From: Streptomyces sp. NBC_00224
Lineage (GTDB): Bacteria > Actinomycetota > Actinomycetes > Streptomycetales > Streptomycetaceae
NCBI RefSeq assembly: GCF_041435195.1
Contig: NZ_CP108106.1
Location: 7,267,001 to 7,331,000 of the forward strand
Length of the DNA: 64,000 bases
Reading direction: 5' to 3'
A model generated the notes under the pieces. That model searched no databases, was not told the DNA's origin, and saw only the letters and a list, made by a program, of their open reading frames with translations. Positions 8,980 to 17,704 of this stretch are shown in pieces. The position numbers and the translations under genes are program-made. Numbering within the stretch: position 1 is the stretch's first letter; each line of letters opens with the position of its first letter.

Positions 8980-8998
8980 TCGTTGGTGGTCCCAACGA
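8980..8998. promoter_or_regulatory. MarR operator candidate 1
   Basis: TCGTTGG-N5-CCAACGA, a perfect 7-5-7 palindrome 24 bases upstream of the oxidoreductase start. The same half-sites recur 39 bp away in operator 2. Confidence 0.6.
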
Positions 8999-9018
8999 GT
9001 CTCACGATAGAACGGAAG

Positions 9019-9037
9019 TCGTTGGGAAGTCCAATGA
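9019..9037. promoter_or_regulatory. MarR operator candidate 2
   Basis: TCGTTGG-N5-CCAATGA has the same half-site and spacer as operator 1 with a single mismatch. It ends 22 bases before the MarR GTG start, so it could mediate autoregulation. Confidence 0.6.
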
Positions 9038-9059
9038 TTGTTTGGGTAAGGTCGACGAC

Positions 9060-9515
9060 GTGACCGAACGCGCCGACTCCCTCCCCGCGCTCCAGCGCAT
9101 CCAGGCCCTGCCCAGCTGGGTCCTCGGCCGGGCGGCCACCCGGGGCCGGGGCCTCGTGGCGGCGGCCATCGCACGCGAGGGCGCCAAGATGTGGCACCAC
9201 GCCGTGCTGGCGGCCGTCTCCGAGTACGGGCCGCTGGCCCAGGCCGAGCTCGGCCGCCGGATCTCGCTCGACCCCAAGGACCTGGTCGGCGTCCTCAACG
9301 ACCTCCAGGCCGACGGGTACGTCGTACGCGAGCCGGACCCGCGCGACCGCCGCAAGAACGCGGTCACGGTCACCCCGGACGGGGAGGCGATGCTGGCGCG
9401 CTGCGCGGCGGCGGCCGAGCGGGCCAACGGCGAACTCCTGGCACCGCTCGGCGCGGCCGAGCGCGAGCAGTTGATGGCGCTGCTCCGGCGGATCGGGGCG
9501 GAGGAGCCGGAGTAG
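9060..9515 (+). CDS. MarR-family regulator
   Basis: 151 residues. The winged helix is visible as GPLAQAELGRRISLDPKDLVGVLNDLQADGYVVREPDPRDRRKNAVTVTPDGEAML, including the DPRDRR wing. Start is a GTG (VTERADSLPALQRIQ); no strong ribosome site precedes it. The gene is divergent from the quinone oxidoreductase and two near-identical palindromes sit between them. Like most MarR proteins it should be a dimeric repressor released by a small molecule; no cysteine-based redox switch is obvious in the DNA-binding region. Confidence 0.88.
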   Translation: MTERADSLPALQRIQALPSWVLGRAATRGRGLVAAAIAREGAKMWHHAVLAAVSEYGPLAQAELGRRISLDPKDLVGVLNDLQADGYVVREPDPRDRRKNAVTVTPDGEAMLARCAAAAERANGELLAPLGAAEREQLMALLRRIGAEEPE

Positions 9516-9566
9516 GGCGAGGGCGTTAGGGCGCCCGGCCCGCTTCCCGGGCGGCGGGCGGGCGTG

Positions 9567-10415
9567 TCAGCCCTGGGCGGCCGGAGCTTCCAGAGCTATG
9601 CGGTGCTCGCCCGCGTACACGTTCATGGAGGCGCCCCGCAGGAAGCCGACCAGGGTCAGTCCCGTCTCGGCGGCCAGGTCCACGGCGAGCGACGAGGGCG
9701 CCGAGACGGCGGCGAGCAGCGGGATCCCGGCCATCACGGCCTTCTGGGCCAGCTCGAACGAGGCCCGCCCCGAGACGAGCAGCACCGCGCGCGACAGCGG
9801 AAGGCGACCGTCCTGCAAGGCCCGCCCCACCAGCTTGTCCACCGCGTTGTGCCGCCCCACGTCCTCCCGTACGTCCAGGAGCTCGCCCTCCTCCGAGAAG
9901 AGCGCGGCCGCGTGCAGACCCCCGGTCCGGTCGAAGACCCGCTGAGCGGCCCGCAGCCGGTCGGGGAGGCTCGCCAGCAGCTCGGGGGTGACCCGGACCG
10001 GGGGGGCGTCGGCGATCGGGAAGCGCGCCTGCGTACGGACGGCGTCCAGGCTGGCCTTGCCGCACAGGCCGCACGACGACGTGGTGTAGACGTTGCGCTC
10101 CAGCGTGATGTCGGGGACCTCGACGCCGGGGGAGAGCTTCACGTCCACCACGTTGTACGTGTTGACGCCGTCGGCGGTCGCCCCGGCGCAGTAGACGATC
10201 GACTGCACGTCGTCGGCCGCCGCGAGCACGCCCTCGCTGACCAGGAACCCGGCCGCCAGCGCGAAGTCGTCACCGGGGGTGCGCATGGTGATGGCCAGCG
10301 GCTTGCCGTTCAGCCGGATCTCCAGTGGCTCCTCGGCCACCAGAGTGTCCGGCCGGGCGGAGACGGCCCCGTCCCGGATGCGGATGACGCGGCGGCGCTC
10401 GGTGACCCGTCCCAT
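9567..10415 (-). CDS. fdhD: Formate dehydrogenase accessory sulfurtransferase FdhD
   Basis: 282 residues. FdhD carries sulfur from the cysteine desulfurase IscS to the molybdenum cofactor of formate dehydrogenases. The family cysteine pair is present as [13 protein letters not shown], and the flanking blocks [40 protein letters not shown] and [13 protein letters not shown] match well. Start chosen at [13 protein letters not shown]; the frame continues upstream, but that stretch is the remnant of another gene (see 10417-10572). No intact formate dehydrogenase is in the window, so its client must lie elsewhere or be lost. Confidence 0.95.
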   Translation of the reverse strand: MGRVTERRRVIRIRDGAVSARPDTLVAEEPLEIRLNGKPLAITMRTPGDDFALAAGFLVSEGVLAAADDVQSIVYCAGATADGVNTYNVVDVKLSPGVEVPDITLERNVYTTSSCGLCGKASLDAVRTQARFPIADAPPVRVTPELLASLPDRLRAAQRVFDRTGGLHAAALFSEEGELLDVREDVGRHNAVDKLVGRALQDGRLPLSRAVLLVSGRASFELAQKAVMAGIPLLAAVSAPSSLAVDLAAETGLTLVGFLRGASMNVYAGEHRIALEAPAAQG

Positions 10416-10416
10416 C

Positions 10417-10572
10417 TCAATCCCGATTCTGTTCTGTACGTGCTGGAAGCCGAAGCGGCTTTGCTGCGGAGGTTGCCGTGGGGCACGGGTTGTCGTGCGG
10501 AGAGGTGACCCTGACGATCTCATTGTCCTGCACATGGAGGGTGAGGTCGCAGCCGGTGCCGCAATGCCCTCG
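10417..10572 (-). pseudogene. Decayed C-terminal fragment of a formate-dehydrogenase-type Fe-S protein
   Basis: Immediately upstream of fdhD, one frame reads [19 protein letters not shown] then TSPHDNP, an almost unchanged match to the Fe-S and cofactor-domain start of formate dehydrogenase alpha subunits and of the 2Fe-2S proteins beside fdhD in other actinomycetes. After HDNP the expected VTHGNLCIKGRFG is lost by frameshift, but [10 protein letters not shown] reappears in a second frame at 10428-10457, and a QNRD-stop ending appears in the first frame at about 10417. The last cluster cysteine (of CIKG) is gone. No upstream domain remains. The remnant shows that fdhD once followed such a gene. 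Confidence 0.7.
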
Positions 10573-10732
10573 GGCGGTCAAGGGAGCGGGTATTGGCGGG
10601 GGCACAGCGCCCGGGAGCTGACACAAGGCTCCAAAGGTGCGCCGGGAAGCCTGTTGGATCTCTTGCCCCCGTACCGGTCGGTAGCCACGAAGACTGGATG
10701 GCTCCTGATGTCCTACGAGGGGAAACCGCGGC

Positions 10733-11680
10733 ATGACCGGCATGCGAGGTTCACGCGTCGTCGCGCTCGGGCACTATCAGCCCGCCAAGGTGCTCACCAA
10801 CGACGAGCTCGCCGCCATGGTCGAGACCAGCGACGAGTGGATCAGCAGCCGGGTCGGCATCCGCACCCGCCACGTCGCCGGGCCCGACGAGCCCGTCGAC
10901 GAGCTGGCCGCGCACGCCGGCGCCAAGGCGCTGGCCGCCGCCGGGCTGACCCCCGCCGACATCGACCTGGTCCTGGTCGCCACCTCCACCGCGATCGACC
11001 GCTCCCCGAACACCGCGGCCCGGGTGGCCGCGCGCCTCGGCATGGGCGCGCCCGCCGTCATGGACCTCAACGTCGTCTGCGCGGGCTTCACCCACGCCCT
11101 GGCCACCGCCGACCACGCCGTCCGGGCCGGCTCGTCCACCCGGGCCCTCGTCATCGGCGCCGACAAGATGACCGGGGTGGCGGACTGGACCGACCGCACC
11201 ACGTGCGTCCTGGTCGGCGACGGCGCGGGCGCCGCCGTGGTGGAGGCCGCGGAGGAGGAGCTGATCGGCCCGGTCCTGTGGGGCTCGGTCCCCGAGATGG
11301 GCCATGCCGTACGGATCGAGGGCACCCCGCCCGTCTTCGCCCAGGAGGGCCAGGCCGTCTACCGCTGGGCCACCACCCAGCTGCCGCCGATCGCCCGCCG
11401 GGTGTGCGAGCGCGCCGGGGTCACCCCCGAGGAACTGGCCGCCGTCGTACTGCACCAGGCCAATCTCCGCATCATCGAACCGGTGGCCCGCAAGATCGGC
11501 GCGGTGAACGCGGTGATCGCCCGCGATGTGGTGGAGTCCGGCAACACCTCGGCCGCCAGCATCCCGATGGCCCTGTCCAAGCTGGTGGAACGCGGCGAGA
11601 TCGGCACCGGCGACCCGGTCCTGCTCTTCGGCTTCGGCGGCAACCTCTCGTACGCGGGCCAGGTCATCCGCTGCCCGTGA
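10733..11680 (+). CDS. Beta-ketoacyl-ACP synthase III (FabH-like), stand-alone
   Basis: 315 residues of the KASIII fold. The catalytic triad is readable: Cys in NVVCAGFTHAL (~112), His in VVLHQANLRI (~242), Asn in ESGNTSAAS (~272). The N-terminus GSRVVALGHYQPAKVLTNDEL and TSDEWISSRVGIRTRHVA are classic FabH. KASIII condenses an acyl-CoA starter with malonyl-ACP. It is not next to fabD, acpP or fabF, so it is unlikely to be the main primary-metabolism FabH; starter selection for a special lipid or acyl transfer is possible. Two ATGs lie 9 bases apart; GAGGGG upstream fits either. Confidence 0.9.
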   Translation: MTGMRGSRVVALGHYQPAKVLTNDELAAMVETSDEWISSRVGIRTRHVAGPDEPVDELAAHAGAKALAAAGLTPADIDLVLVATSTAIDRSPNTAARVAARLGMGAPAVMDLNVVCAGFTHALATADHAVRAGSSTRALVIGADKMTGVADWTDRTTCVLVGDGAGAAVVEAAEEELIGPVLWGSVPEMGHAVRIEGTPPVFAQEGQAVYRWATTQLPPIARRVCERAGVTPEELAAVVLHQANLRIIEPVARKIGAVNAVIARDVVESGNTSAASIPMALSKLVERGEIGTGDPVLLFGFGGNLSYAGQVIRCP

Positions 11681-11833
11681 CGGGCCGGCGCCAGGGGTGC
11701 GGAACCGGCCGCGGGGGACGGGGCGCACTGGACTTCACGATCGGTGGACCGTAGACGGTAGCCAATAGCCAATCGAGCGTGACGATCGCGTCGCCGCGCG
11801 AGCGAACCGGCGACCGACCCTTGAGGGGGCCCG

Positions 11834-12514
11834 ATGCTGTCCGCAGGACTGCCGCAAGGAACCGTGCCCAAGCTGGAGCGGCCGGGCCCGCTGCGCGAGC
11901 GGGTGTACGAGGCGCTCCTTGAACTCATCACCACGCGCGCGCTGCGGCCCGGCCAGCACCTGGTCGAGAGCGAACTGGCGGGGCACCTCGGGGTGTCGCG
12001 GCAGCCGGTGCGCGAGGCGCTGCAGCGCCTGAACACCGAGGGCTGGGTCGATCTGCGCCCCGCGCAGGGCGCGTTCGTCCACGAGCCCACCGAGGAGGAG
12101 GCCGACCACCTCCTCTCCGTCCGCACCCTCCTGGAGGCCGAGGCCGCCCGGCTGGCCGCCGCCAACTCCGGCTCGGCCGGGATCGCCGCCCTGGAAGCGC
12201 TGTGCGCCAAGGGCGAGCAGGCGGTCGCCGACGACGACGTGGACCTGGCGGTGGCGGCCGACGCGGAGTTCCACGCCAAGGTGATGGAGCTCGCCGGCAA
12301 CCCGGTGCTCGCGGAACTCGCCGGCCAGGTGGACCGCCGGGTGCGCTGGTACTACACACCGGTGGCCCGCCGTCGCGGCAAGCAGTCCTGGGTGGAGCAC
12401 CGCGAGCTCGTCGCGGCGATCTCCGCACGCGACGAGCGGGCCGCCACCTCGGTCATGCGGGCCCACACCGAGCACACTCGCGCCACTTACCACGAGCGGG
12501 TGCGGCAGGCGTAG
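11834..12514 (+). CDS. GntR-family regulator, FadR/FCD subfamily
   Basis: 226 residues. N-terminal winged helix LRERVYEALLELITTRALRPGQHLVESELAGHLGVSRQPVREALQRL, then an all-helical FCD ligand domain with DAEFHAKVMELAGNPVLAEL, WVEHRELVAAISARD and the metal-site histidines expected in this class. A GAGGGGG ribosome site precedes the ATG. Proteins of this type sense organic or sugar acids. It stands in front of the ROK/ABC sugar genes in the same direction but 172 bp away with its own downstream gap, so it may belong to that island or act elsewhere. Confidence 0.9.
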   Translation: MLSAGLPQGTVPKLERPGPLRERVYEALLELITTRALRPGQHLVESELAGHLGVSRQPVREALQRLNTEGWVDLRPAQGAFVHEPTEEEADHLLSVRTLLEAEAARLAAANSGSAGIAALEALCAKGEQAVADDDVDLAVAADAEFHAKVMELAGNPVLAELAGQVDRRVRWYYTPVARRRGKQSWVEHRELVAAISARDERAATSVMRAHTEHTRATYHERVRQA

Positions 12515-12610
12515 GGCCTGACGCCGAGGTGCCCTCCGGGCCGGGACAAGTCCGGGCGTCCGCACGGGCTTTGTCCTCGGTGTGGGGAAAGTGGTCATCG
12601 ATTCCTGACT

Positions 12611-12620
12611 AACTTCTTCC
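12611..12620. promoter_or_regulatory. Candidate ROK-operator half (AACTTCTTCC)
   Basis: AACTTCTTCC, 67 bases before the ROK start, is the exact reverse complement of GGAAGAAGTT at 20037-20046 upstream of the 1230-residue fusion gene. Both sites have a CGCACGG(G)CTTTGTCC block close by. The repetition suggests a shared operator. Confidence 0.35.
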
Positions 12621-12686
12621 CACCCCGGACCGGCGCTGCTACGTTCCCCTCCAAAGCCACACGGCCGCGACGGCAGGGAGGGGCGC

Positions 12687-13877
12687 GTGAGACGTATGAC
12701 GGCACGACCCGCCAACGCCCACCAGGCGCGGCTGCTGCGGCTGCTGCGCGACGGCGGGCCCAACTCCCGGGCGCAGCTGGGCGATCAGGTCGACCTCTCC
12801 CGGTCGAAACTGGCCGTCGAGGTGGAGCGGCTCCTGGAGACCGGTCTCGTCGTGGCCGACGGCCTCGCCGCCTCGCGCGGCGGCCGCCGCTCCCACAACA
12901 TCCGGCTCGCGCCCCGGCTCCGCTTCCTCGGCGTGGACATCGGCGCCACCTCGGTGGACGTCGCCGTCACCAACGCGGAGCTGGAGGTCCTGGGCCACCT
13001 CAACCAGCCCATGGACGTACGCGAAGGGCCGGTCGCCGTCTTCGAGCAAGTCCTGGCGATGGCGGCCAAGTTGAGGTTGTCCGGGCTCGCCGAGGGGTTC
13101 GACGGGGCCGGGATCGGCGTCCCCGGACCCGTCCGCTTCCCCGAAGGCGTCCCGGTCGCCCCGCCGATCATGCCGGGCTGGGACGGCTTCCCGGTCCGCG
13201 AGGCGCTCAGCCAGGAACTCGGCTGCCCGGTCATGGTCGACAACGACGTGAACCTGATGGCGATGGGGGAGCAGCACGCGGGCGTGGCACGCTCGGTGGG
13301 CGACTTCCTCTGCGTCAAGATCGGCACGGGCATCGGCTGCGGCATCGTCGTCGGCGGCGAGGTCTACCGGGGCACCACCGGCAGCGCCGGCGACATCGGC
13401 CACATCCAGGTGGAACCCGACGGCCGCGCCTGCGCCTGCGGCAACAAGGGCTGCCTGGAAGCCCACTTCAGCGGGGCCGCCCTGGCCCGCGACGCCGAGG
13501 CCGCCGCGCACTCCGGGCGCTCCGCCGAGCTCGCCGCCCGGCTCGCGGCGGCGGGCCGCCTCACCGCGGCCGACGTGGCGGTGGCCGCGTCCGCCGGGGA
13601 CGCCACCTCCCTGGAGCTGATCCGCGCGGGCGGCGACCGCGTCGGCCAGGTCATCGCCGGTCTGGTCTCCTTCTTCAACCCCGGCCTCGTGGTGATCGGC
13701 GGCGGGGTGACCGGCCTCGGCCACACCCTCCTCGCCAGCGTCCGCACCCAGGTCTATCGCCAGTCCCTGCCGCTCGCGACCGGCAACCTCCCCATCGTCC
13801 TCGGCGAGTTGGGACCGGTCGCCGGTGTCACCGGCGCGGCCCGGCTCATCAGCGACCACCTGTTCTCGCCGGCCTGA
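12687..13877 (+). CDS. ROK-family transcriptional repressor
   Basis: 396 residues. An N-terminal winged helix (RLLRLLRDGGPNSRAQLGDQVDLSRSKLAVEVERLLETGLV) is fused to a ROK actin-like domain with LGVDIGATSVDVAVT, GIGVPGPV, DNDVNLMAMGE and GTGIGCGIVVGGEV. The zinc motif of ROK proteins is intact: GHIQVEP...CACGNKGCLEA. The protein is expected to bind a sugar or sugar phosphate and control the ABC transporter that starts 74 bp downstream. Start is GTG with GGGAGG upstream; an in-frame ATG lies three codons later. Confidence 0.93.
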   Translation: MRRMTARPANAHQARLLRLLRDGGPNSRAQLGDQVDLSRSKLAVEVERLLETGLVVADGLAASRGGRRSHNIRLAPRLRFLGVDIGATSVDVAVTNAELEVLGHLNQPMDVREGPVAVFEQVLAMAAKLRLSGLAEGFDGAGIGVPGPVRFPEGVPVAPPIMPGWDGFPVREALSQELGCPVMVDNDVNLMAMGEQHAGVARSVGDFLCVKIGTGIGCGIVVGGEVYRGTTGSAGDIGHIQVEPDGRACACGNKGCLEAHFSGAALARDAEAAAHSGRSAELAARLAAAGRLTAADVAVAASAGDATSLELIRAGGDRVGQVIAGLVSFFNPGLVVIGGGVTGLGHTLLASVRTQVYRQSLPLATGNLPIVLGELGPVAGVTGAARLISDHLFSPA

Positions 13878-13951
13878 TCCCCACCCCTTCCCACCGCCGG
13901 TCCCGCACGTCGTTCTGCCCTGCCCTGCCCTGATTTCCGAGGGGAACCACC

Positions 13952-15505
13952 ATGGCACCAGCGCACGACGCACCACCCGCCCCGCCCCCGCCCCTGCTCA
14001 CCATGTCCGGCATCACCAAGTCTTTCCCCGGCGTGCGCGCCCTCGACGGCGTCGACCTGGAGGTCCTGCCGGGCGAGACCCACTGTCTGCTCGGCCAGAA
14101 CGGCGCCGGGAAGTCCACCCTCATCAAGGTCCTCGCCGGGGTCCACCAGCCCGACGGCGGCGAGATCGTCTGGCAGGGCGAGCCGGTATCGCTCAAGTCC
14201 CCGATCGCCGCGATGCGGCGCGGGATCGCCACCATCTACCAGGAACTCGACCTGGTGGAGGGCCTGTCGGTCGCCGAGAACGTCTTCCTCGGCCACGAGC
14301 CGACCACCGCCGGTTTCGTCGTACGCGGCAGAGCCGCCCGCACCGCGACCGCCGCCCTCCTGCGGCGGCTCGGCCATCCGGAGATCCCGCCGGACCGGCT
14401 GGTCGGCGCGCTCTCCGCCGCCCAGCGGCAGATCGTCTCCATGGCCCGCGCGCTCTCCCACGACGTCCGTCTGATCGTGATGGACGAGCCGTCCGCCGCG
14501 CTCGACCCCGACGAGGTCGACAACCTGTTCCGCATCGTCGCCGACCTCACCTCCGCCGGGGTCGCCGTCGTCTACATCTCGCACCGGCTGGAGGAGATCC
14601 GCCGGATCGGCGACCGGGTGACGGTGCTCAAGGACGGGCGCGCGGTCGCCGTCGGCCTCCCGGCGAAGGGGACCCCGACGCGTGACATCGTTGCCATGAT
14701 GACCGGCCGTACGGTCGAGTACGTCTTCCCGCCCCGGCCCGGGCGCCCGCCCACCGGGAGCTCCGGCACCGCGCCCGTCCTGACGGTCGAAGGGCTGGCC
14801 AGGGAGGGCGAGTTCGCGCCCTTCGACCTGGAGGTGCGGCCCGGCGAGATCGTCGGCCTCGCCGGTCTCGTCGGCTCCGGGCGCTCCGAGGTCCTGGAGA
14901 CCGTGTACGGAGCCCGCCGCCCCGGCGCCGGACGGGTGCTCGTCGACGGGCGGCCCCTGCGGCCCGGCAGCGTACGGGCCGCGGTCCGGGCCGGGATCGG
15001 GCTCGCCCCCGAGGAGCGCAAGGCACAGGCGCTGCTGATGCTGGAGTCCGTCACCCGCAACGTCTCCGTCTCCTCGCTCTCCCGCTTCTCGCGCGCGGGC
15101 TGGCTGGACCGGCGGGCCGAACGCGCCGCCGCCCGCGAGGCCACCCGCGAGCTGTCGCTGCGCCCCGACGACCCGGACGCCCGGATCCGCACCCTCTCCG
15201 GCGGCAACCAGCAAAAAGCGGTGCTCGCCCGCTGGCTGCTGCGCGGCTGCCGGGTGCTGCTGCTCGACGAGCCGACCCGGGGTGTGGACGTCGGCGCACG
15301 CGCCGAGCTCTACGCCGTGATCCGCCGGCTCGCCGACGAAGGACTCGCCGTGCTGCTCGTCTCCAGCGAGGTCCCGGAGGTCCTCGGTCTCGCCGACCGG
15401 GTGCTCGTGCTGCGCGAGGGGCGCGTGGTGCACCGGGCCCGGGCGGCCGAGCTGGACGAGCACCGCGTACTCGACCTCGTGATGGAAGGGAGCCCGACCC
15501 CGTGA
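13952..15505 (+). CDS. Sugar ABC transporter ATPase, duplicated (RbsA/MglA type)
   Basis: 517 residues with two ABC cassettes. First: Walker A GQNGAGKST near residue 50, Q-loop IYQELDLVEGLSVAENVFLG, signature region LSAAQRQIVSMARAL, Walker B LIVMDEPSAAL. Second: degenerate Walker A GLVGSGRSE, signature LSGGNQQKAVLARWL, Walker B VLLLDEPTRGVDVGA. This layout is characteristic of the CUT2 family importing ribose, xylose, galactose and similar monosaccharides. It overlaps the permease by 4 bp (GTGA) and follows the ROK repressor. Confidence 0.95.
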   Translation: MAPAHDAPPAPPPPLLTMSGITKSFPGVRALDGVDLEVLPGETHCLLGQNGAGKSTLIKVLAGVHQPDGGEIVWQGEPVSLKSPIAAMRRGIATIYQELDLVEGLSVAENVFLGHEPTTAGFVVRGRAARTATAALLRRLGHPEIPPDRLVGALSAAQRQIVSMARALSHDVRLIVMDEPSAALDPDEVDNLFRIVADLTSAGVAVVYISHRLEEIRRIGDRVTVLKDGRAVAVGLPAKGTPTRDIVAMMTGRTVEYVFPPRPGRPPTGSSGTAPVLTVEGLAREGEFAPFDLEVRPGEIVGLAGLVGSGRSEVLETVYGARRPGAGRVLVDGRPLRPGSVRAAVRAGIGLAPEERKAQALLMLESVTRNVSVSSLSRFSRAGWLDRRAERAAAREATRELSLRPDDPDARIRTLSGGNQQKAVLARWLLRGCRVLLLDEPTRGVDVGARAELYAVIRRLADEGLAVLLVSSEVPEVLGLADRVLVLREGRVVHRARAAELDEHRVLDLVMEGSPTP

Positions 15506-16536
15506 CCCAGCAGCCCGTATCACCGGCGCAGCAGGCGCCGGTCCCGGCCACGGCATCCGACAAGTCCGCGGAGAGGAGCGGCGGTCGGCGCGGCCTCGGG
15601 CTCCTGGCGGACGTGCGCAACCTCTCCCTTCTCGGGGTGCTCGCCGTGCTCGTCGCGGTCGGCGGCATCACCGAGCCCGACACCTTCCTGTCCACCAGCA
15701 ACCTCCAGCTCGTCCTCACCCAGGCCTCGGTCATCGGCGTCGTCACCGTCGGTATGACCTTCGTGATCACCAGCGGCGGCATCGACCTGTCGGTCGGGGC
15801 GATCGTCGCGCTCTCCTCGGTGTGGGCCACCACGCTCGCCACTCAGGAGTACGGCTTCGCGGGCATCCTCTTCACCGCCGTGGTGGTCGGCCTCGGCTGC
15901 GGCCTGGTGAACGGGCTGCTCATCGCGTACGGCGGTCTGGTGCCGTTCATCGCGACGCTAGCCATGCTCGCCTCCGCGCGCGGGCTCGCGCTCCAGATCA
16001 CCGACGGCAGGACGCAGATCGTCACCGTGAAGTCCGTCCTCGACCTGGGCGTCCCCGACTCCTACGTCCTCGGCATCCCACCCCTGGTCCTCGTCTTCGC
16101 GGGGGTGACCGTCCTCGGCTGGCTGCTCCTGAACCGTACGACCTTCGGGCGGCGCACGGTCGCGGTGGGCGGGAACGCGGAGGCGGCCAGGCTCGCGGGC
16201 ATCGACGTCCGCCGCCAGCGGCTCTACCTCTATCTGCTCTCCGGTCTCTGCTGCGGCATCGCCGCCTTCCTCCTCGTCGTCCTCGCCGGGTCCGGTCAGA
16301 ACACCAACGGCAATCTGTACGAACTCGACGCCATCGCCGCCGCGATCATCGGGGGAACCCTGCTCAGCGGCGGACGCGGCACCATCGTCGGCTCGGTGCT
16401 CGGCGTCCTCGTCTTCACCACGATCACCAACATCTTCGCCCTCAACAACCTCCAGAGCGACGTCCAGCAGATCGCCAAGGGCGCGATCATCGTCGCCGCC
16501 GTCCTCGTCCAGCGCCGCACCGCTGGAGACGGCTGA
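15502..16536 (+). CDS. Sugar ABC transporter permease (RbsC type)
   Basis: 344-residue membrane protein with about 8-10 helices. The block VTVGMTFVITSGGIDLSVGAIVALSS, the loop NRTTFGRRTVAVGGNAEAARLAGI and GGTLLSGGRGTIVGSVLGVLV are hallmarks of CUT2 permeases. A ~35-residue hydrophilic extension precedes the first helix. Start GTG overlaps the ATPase stop by 4 bp, implying translational coupling. One permease gene serves as a homodimer in this family. Confidence 0.95.
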   Translation: MTQQPVSPAQQAPVPATASDKSAERSGGRRGLGLLADVRNLSLLGVLAVLVAVGGITEPDTFLSTSNLQLVLTQASVIGVVTVGMTFVITSGGIDLSVGAIVALSSVWATTLATQEYGFAGILFTAVVVGLGCGLVNGLLIAYGGLVPFIATLAMLASARGLALQITDGRTQIVTVKSVLDLGVPDSYVLGIPPLVLVFAGVTVLGWLLLNRTTFGRRTVAVGGNAEAARLAGIDVRRQRLYLYLLSGLCCGIAAFLLVVLAGSGQNTNGNLYELDAIAAAIIGGTLLSGGRGTIVGSVLGVLVFTTITNIFALNNLQSDVQQIAKGAIIVAAVLVQRRTAGDG

Positions 16537-16601
16537 CCGCCCCGCTTGCCCCACCCGTACTGCCTACACAACGCACGGCCGATCGAAGGGGTTCCCTCGC
16601 C

Positions 16602-17648
16602 ATGCCAGAAACCAGTCGCAGAGGTCTGCTGCTCGGCTCCGCCGCCGTGTCGGCGGGCGCGCTGCTCACCGCCTGCACCAGCAACGAACCGAAGAAGGCC
16701 GAGGAGGCGGACCCGGCGGCGCAGCGGCAGCCCGCCGCCGACGACAGGCCCGGCAAGCCGGTGACCATCGGATTCGCCGGTCCGCAGGCCGATCACGGCT
16801 GGCTGAACGCGATCAACCAGAACGCCAAGTCCCGGGCGCGCAAGTACTCCGAGGTGACCCTGGAGATCACCGAGGGCTCCAACGACACCGCCGCGCAGAT
16901 CGGCCAGGTCCAGACGCTGATCAACAAGAAGGTCGACGTCCTGGTGATCCTGCCGGCCGACGGCAAGGCGCTCACCCAGGTGGGCCTGCAGGCCATGAAG
17001 GCGGGCATCCCCGTCATCAACCTGGACCGGATCTTCGCCTCGCCGCAGGCCTACCGCTGCTGGATCGGCGGCGACAACTACGGCATGGGGCTCAACGCCG
17101 GGAACTACATCGGCCAACAGCTCAAGGGCAAGTCGAATGCCAAGGTCGTCGAGCTCGCCGGGCTCGACAGCCTGGAGCTGACCAAGCAGCGCAGCCAGGG
17201 CTTCGACGACGCCCTCAAGAACTACCCCAACATCAAGAAGGTGGCCCGTCAGGCCGCCGAGTTCACCGTGGAGTCCGGCCAGGCCAAGATGGCCCAACTG
17301 CTCCAGGCCCAGCGTCAGCTCGACGCGTTGTGGAACCACGACGACGACCAGGGCGTGGGGGCGCTGCGCGCAATCCAGCAGGCCGGGCGCAAGGACTTCC
17401 TGATGGTCGGCGGGGCCGGTGCCAGATCGGCCATGGACGCCATCAAGGCCGACAACAGCGTACTGAAGGCGACCGTCCTGTATCCGCCGACCATGGCGGC
17501 CTCCGCGATCGACCTGGCCCGCGCGCTCGGGCAGGCCAAGGGCGTCGGCGGCCTCTCCGAGCTGGAGATCCCCGCCTCGATCACCCTCTACTCGGCCGTC
17601 GTGACCAAGGACAACGTCGACCAGTACCTGCCCACGGGGTTCAGCTGA
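16602..17648 (+). CDS. Sugar-binding lipoprotein of the ABC importer (RbsB type)
   Basis: 348 residues. The leader has a twin-arginine start (SRRGLLLG) and a lipobox LTAC, so the mature protein should be a membrane-anchored lipoprotein, probably exported by Tat. The mature part is a periplasmic-binding protein type I fold (KPVTIGFAGPQADHGWLNAINQNAKSRA, ILPADGKALTQVGLQAMKAGIPVINLDR, LWNHDDDQGVGALRAIQQAG). The conserved Arg/Asp/Trp ligand-contact pattern fits monosaccharides but does not identify one. GAAGGGG lies 12 bases before the ATG. It is the third gene of the importer. Confidence 0.93.
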   Translation: MPETSRRGLLLGSAAVSAGALLTACTSNEPKKAEEADPAAQRQPAADDRPGKPVTIGFAGPQADHGWLNAINQNAKSRARKYSEVTLEITEGSNDTAAQIGQVQTLINKKVDVLVILPADGKALTQVGLQAMKAGIPVINLDRIFASPQAYRCWIGGDNYGMGLNAGNYIGQQLKGKSNAKVVELAGLDSLELTKQRSQGFDDALKNYPNIKKVARQAAEFTVESGQAKMAQLLQAQRQLDALWNHDDDQGVGALRAIQQAGRKDFLMVGGAGARSAMDAIKADNSVLKATVLYPPTMAASAIDLARALGQAKGVGGLSELEIPASITLYSAVVTKDNVDQYLPTGFS

Positions 17649-17704
17649 GCGGCGCCCGCCCCGCCGCTCCCACCACAGTCGCCGCACCAGGAGGAGGAAC
17701 CCGT

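Noticed and set aside
10573..10743. Upstream extension of the formate-dehydrogenase remnant to 10743.
   Set aside because: The extra residues match nothing and lie in the promoter region of the KASIII gene.
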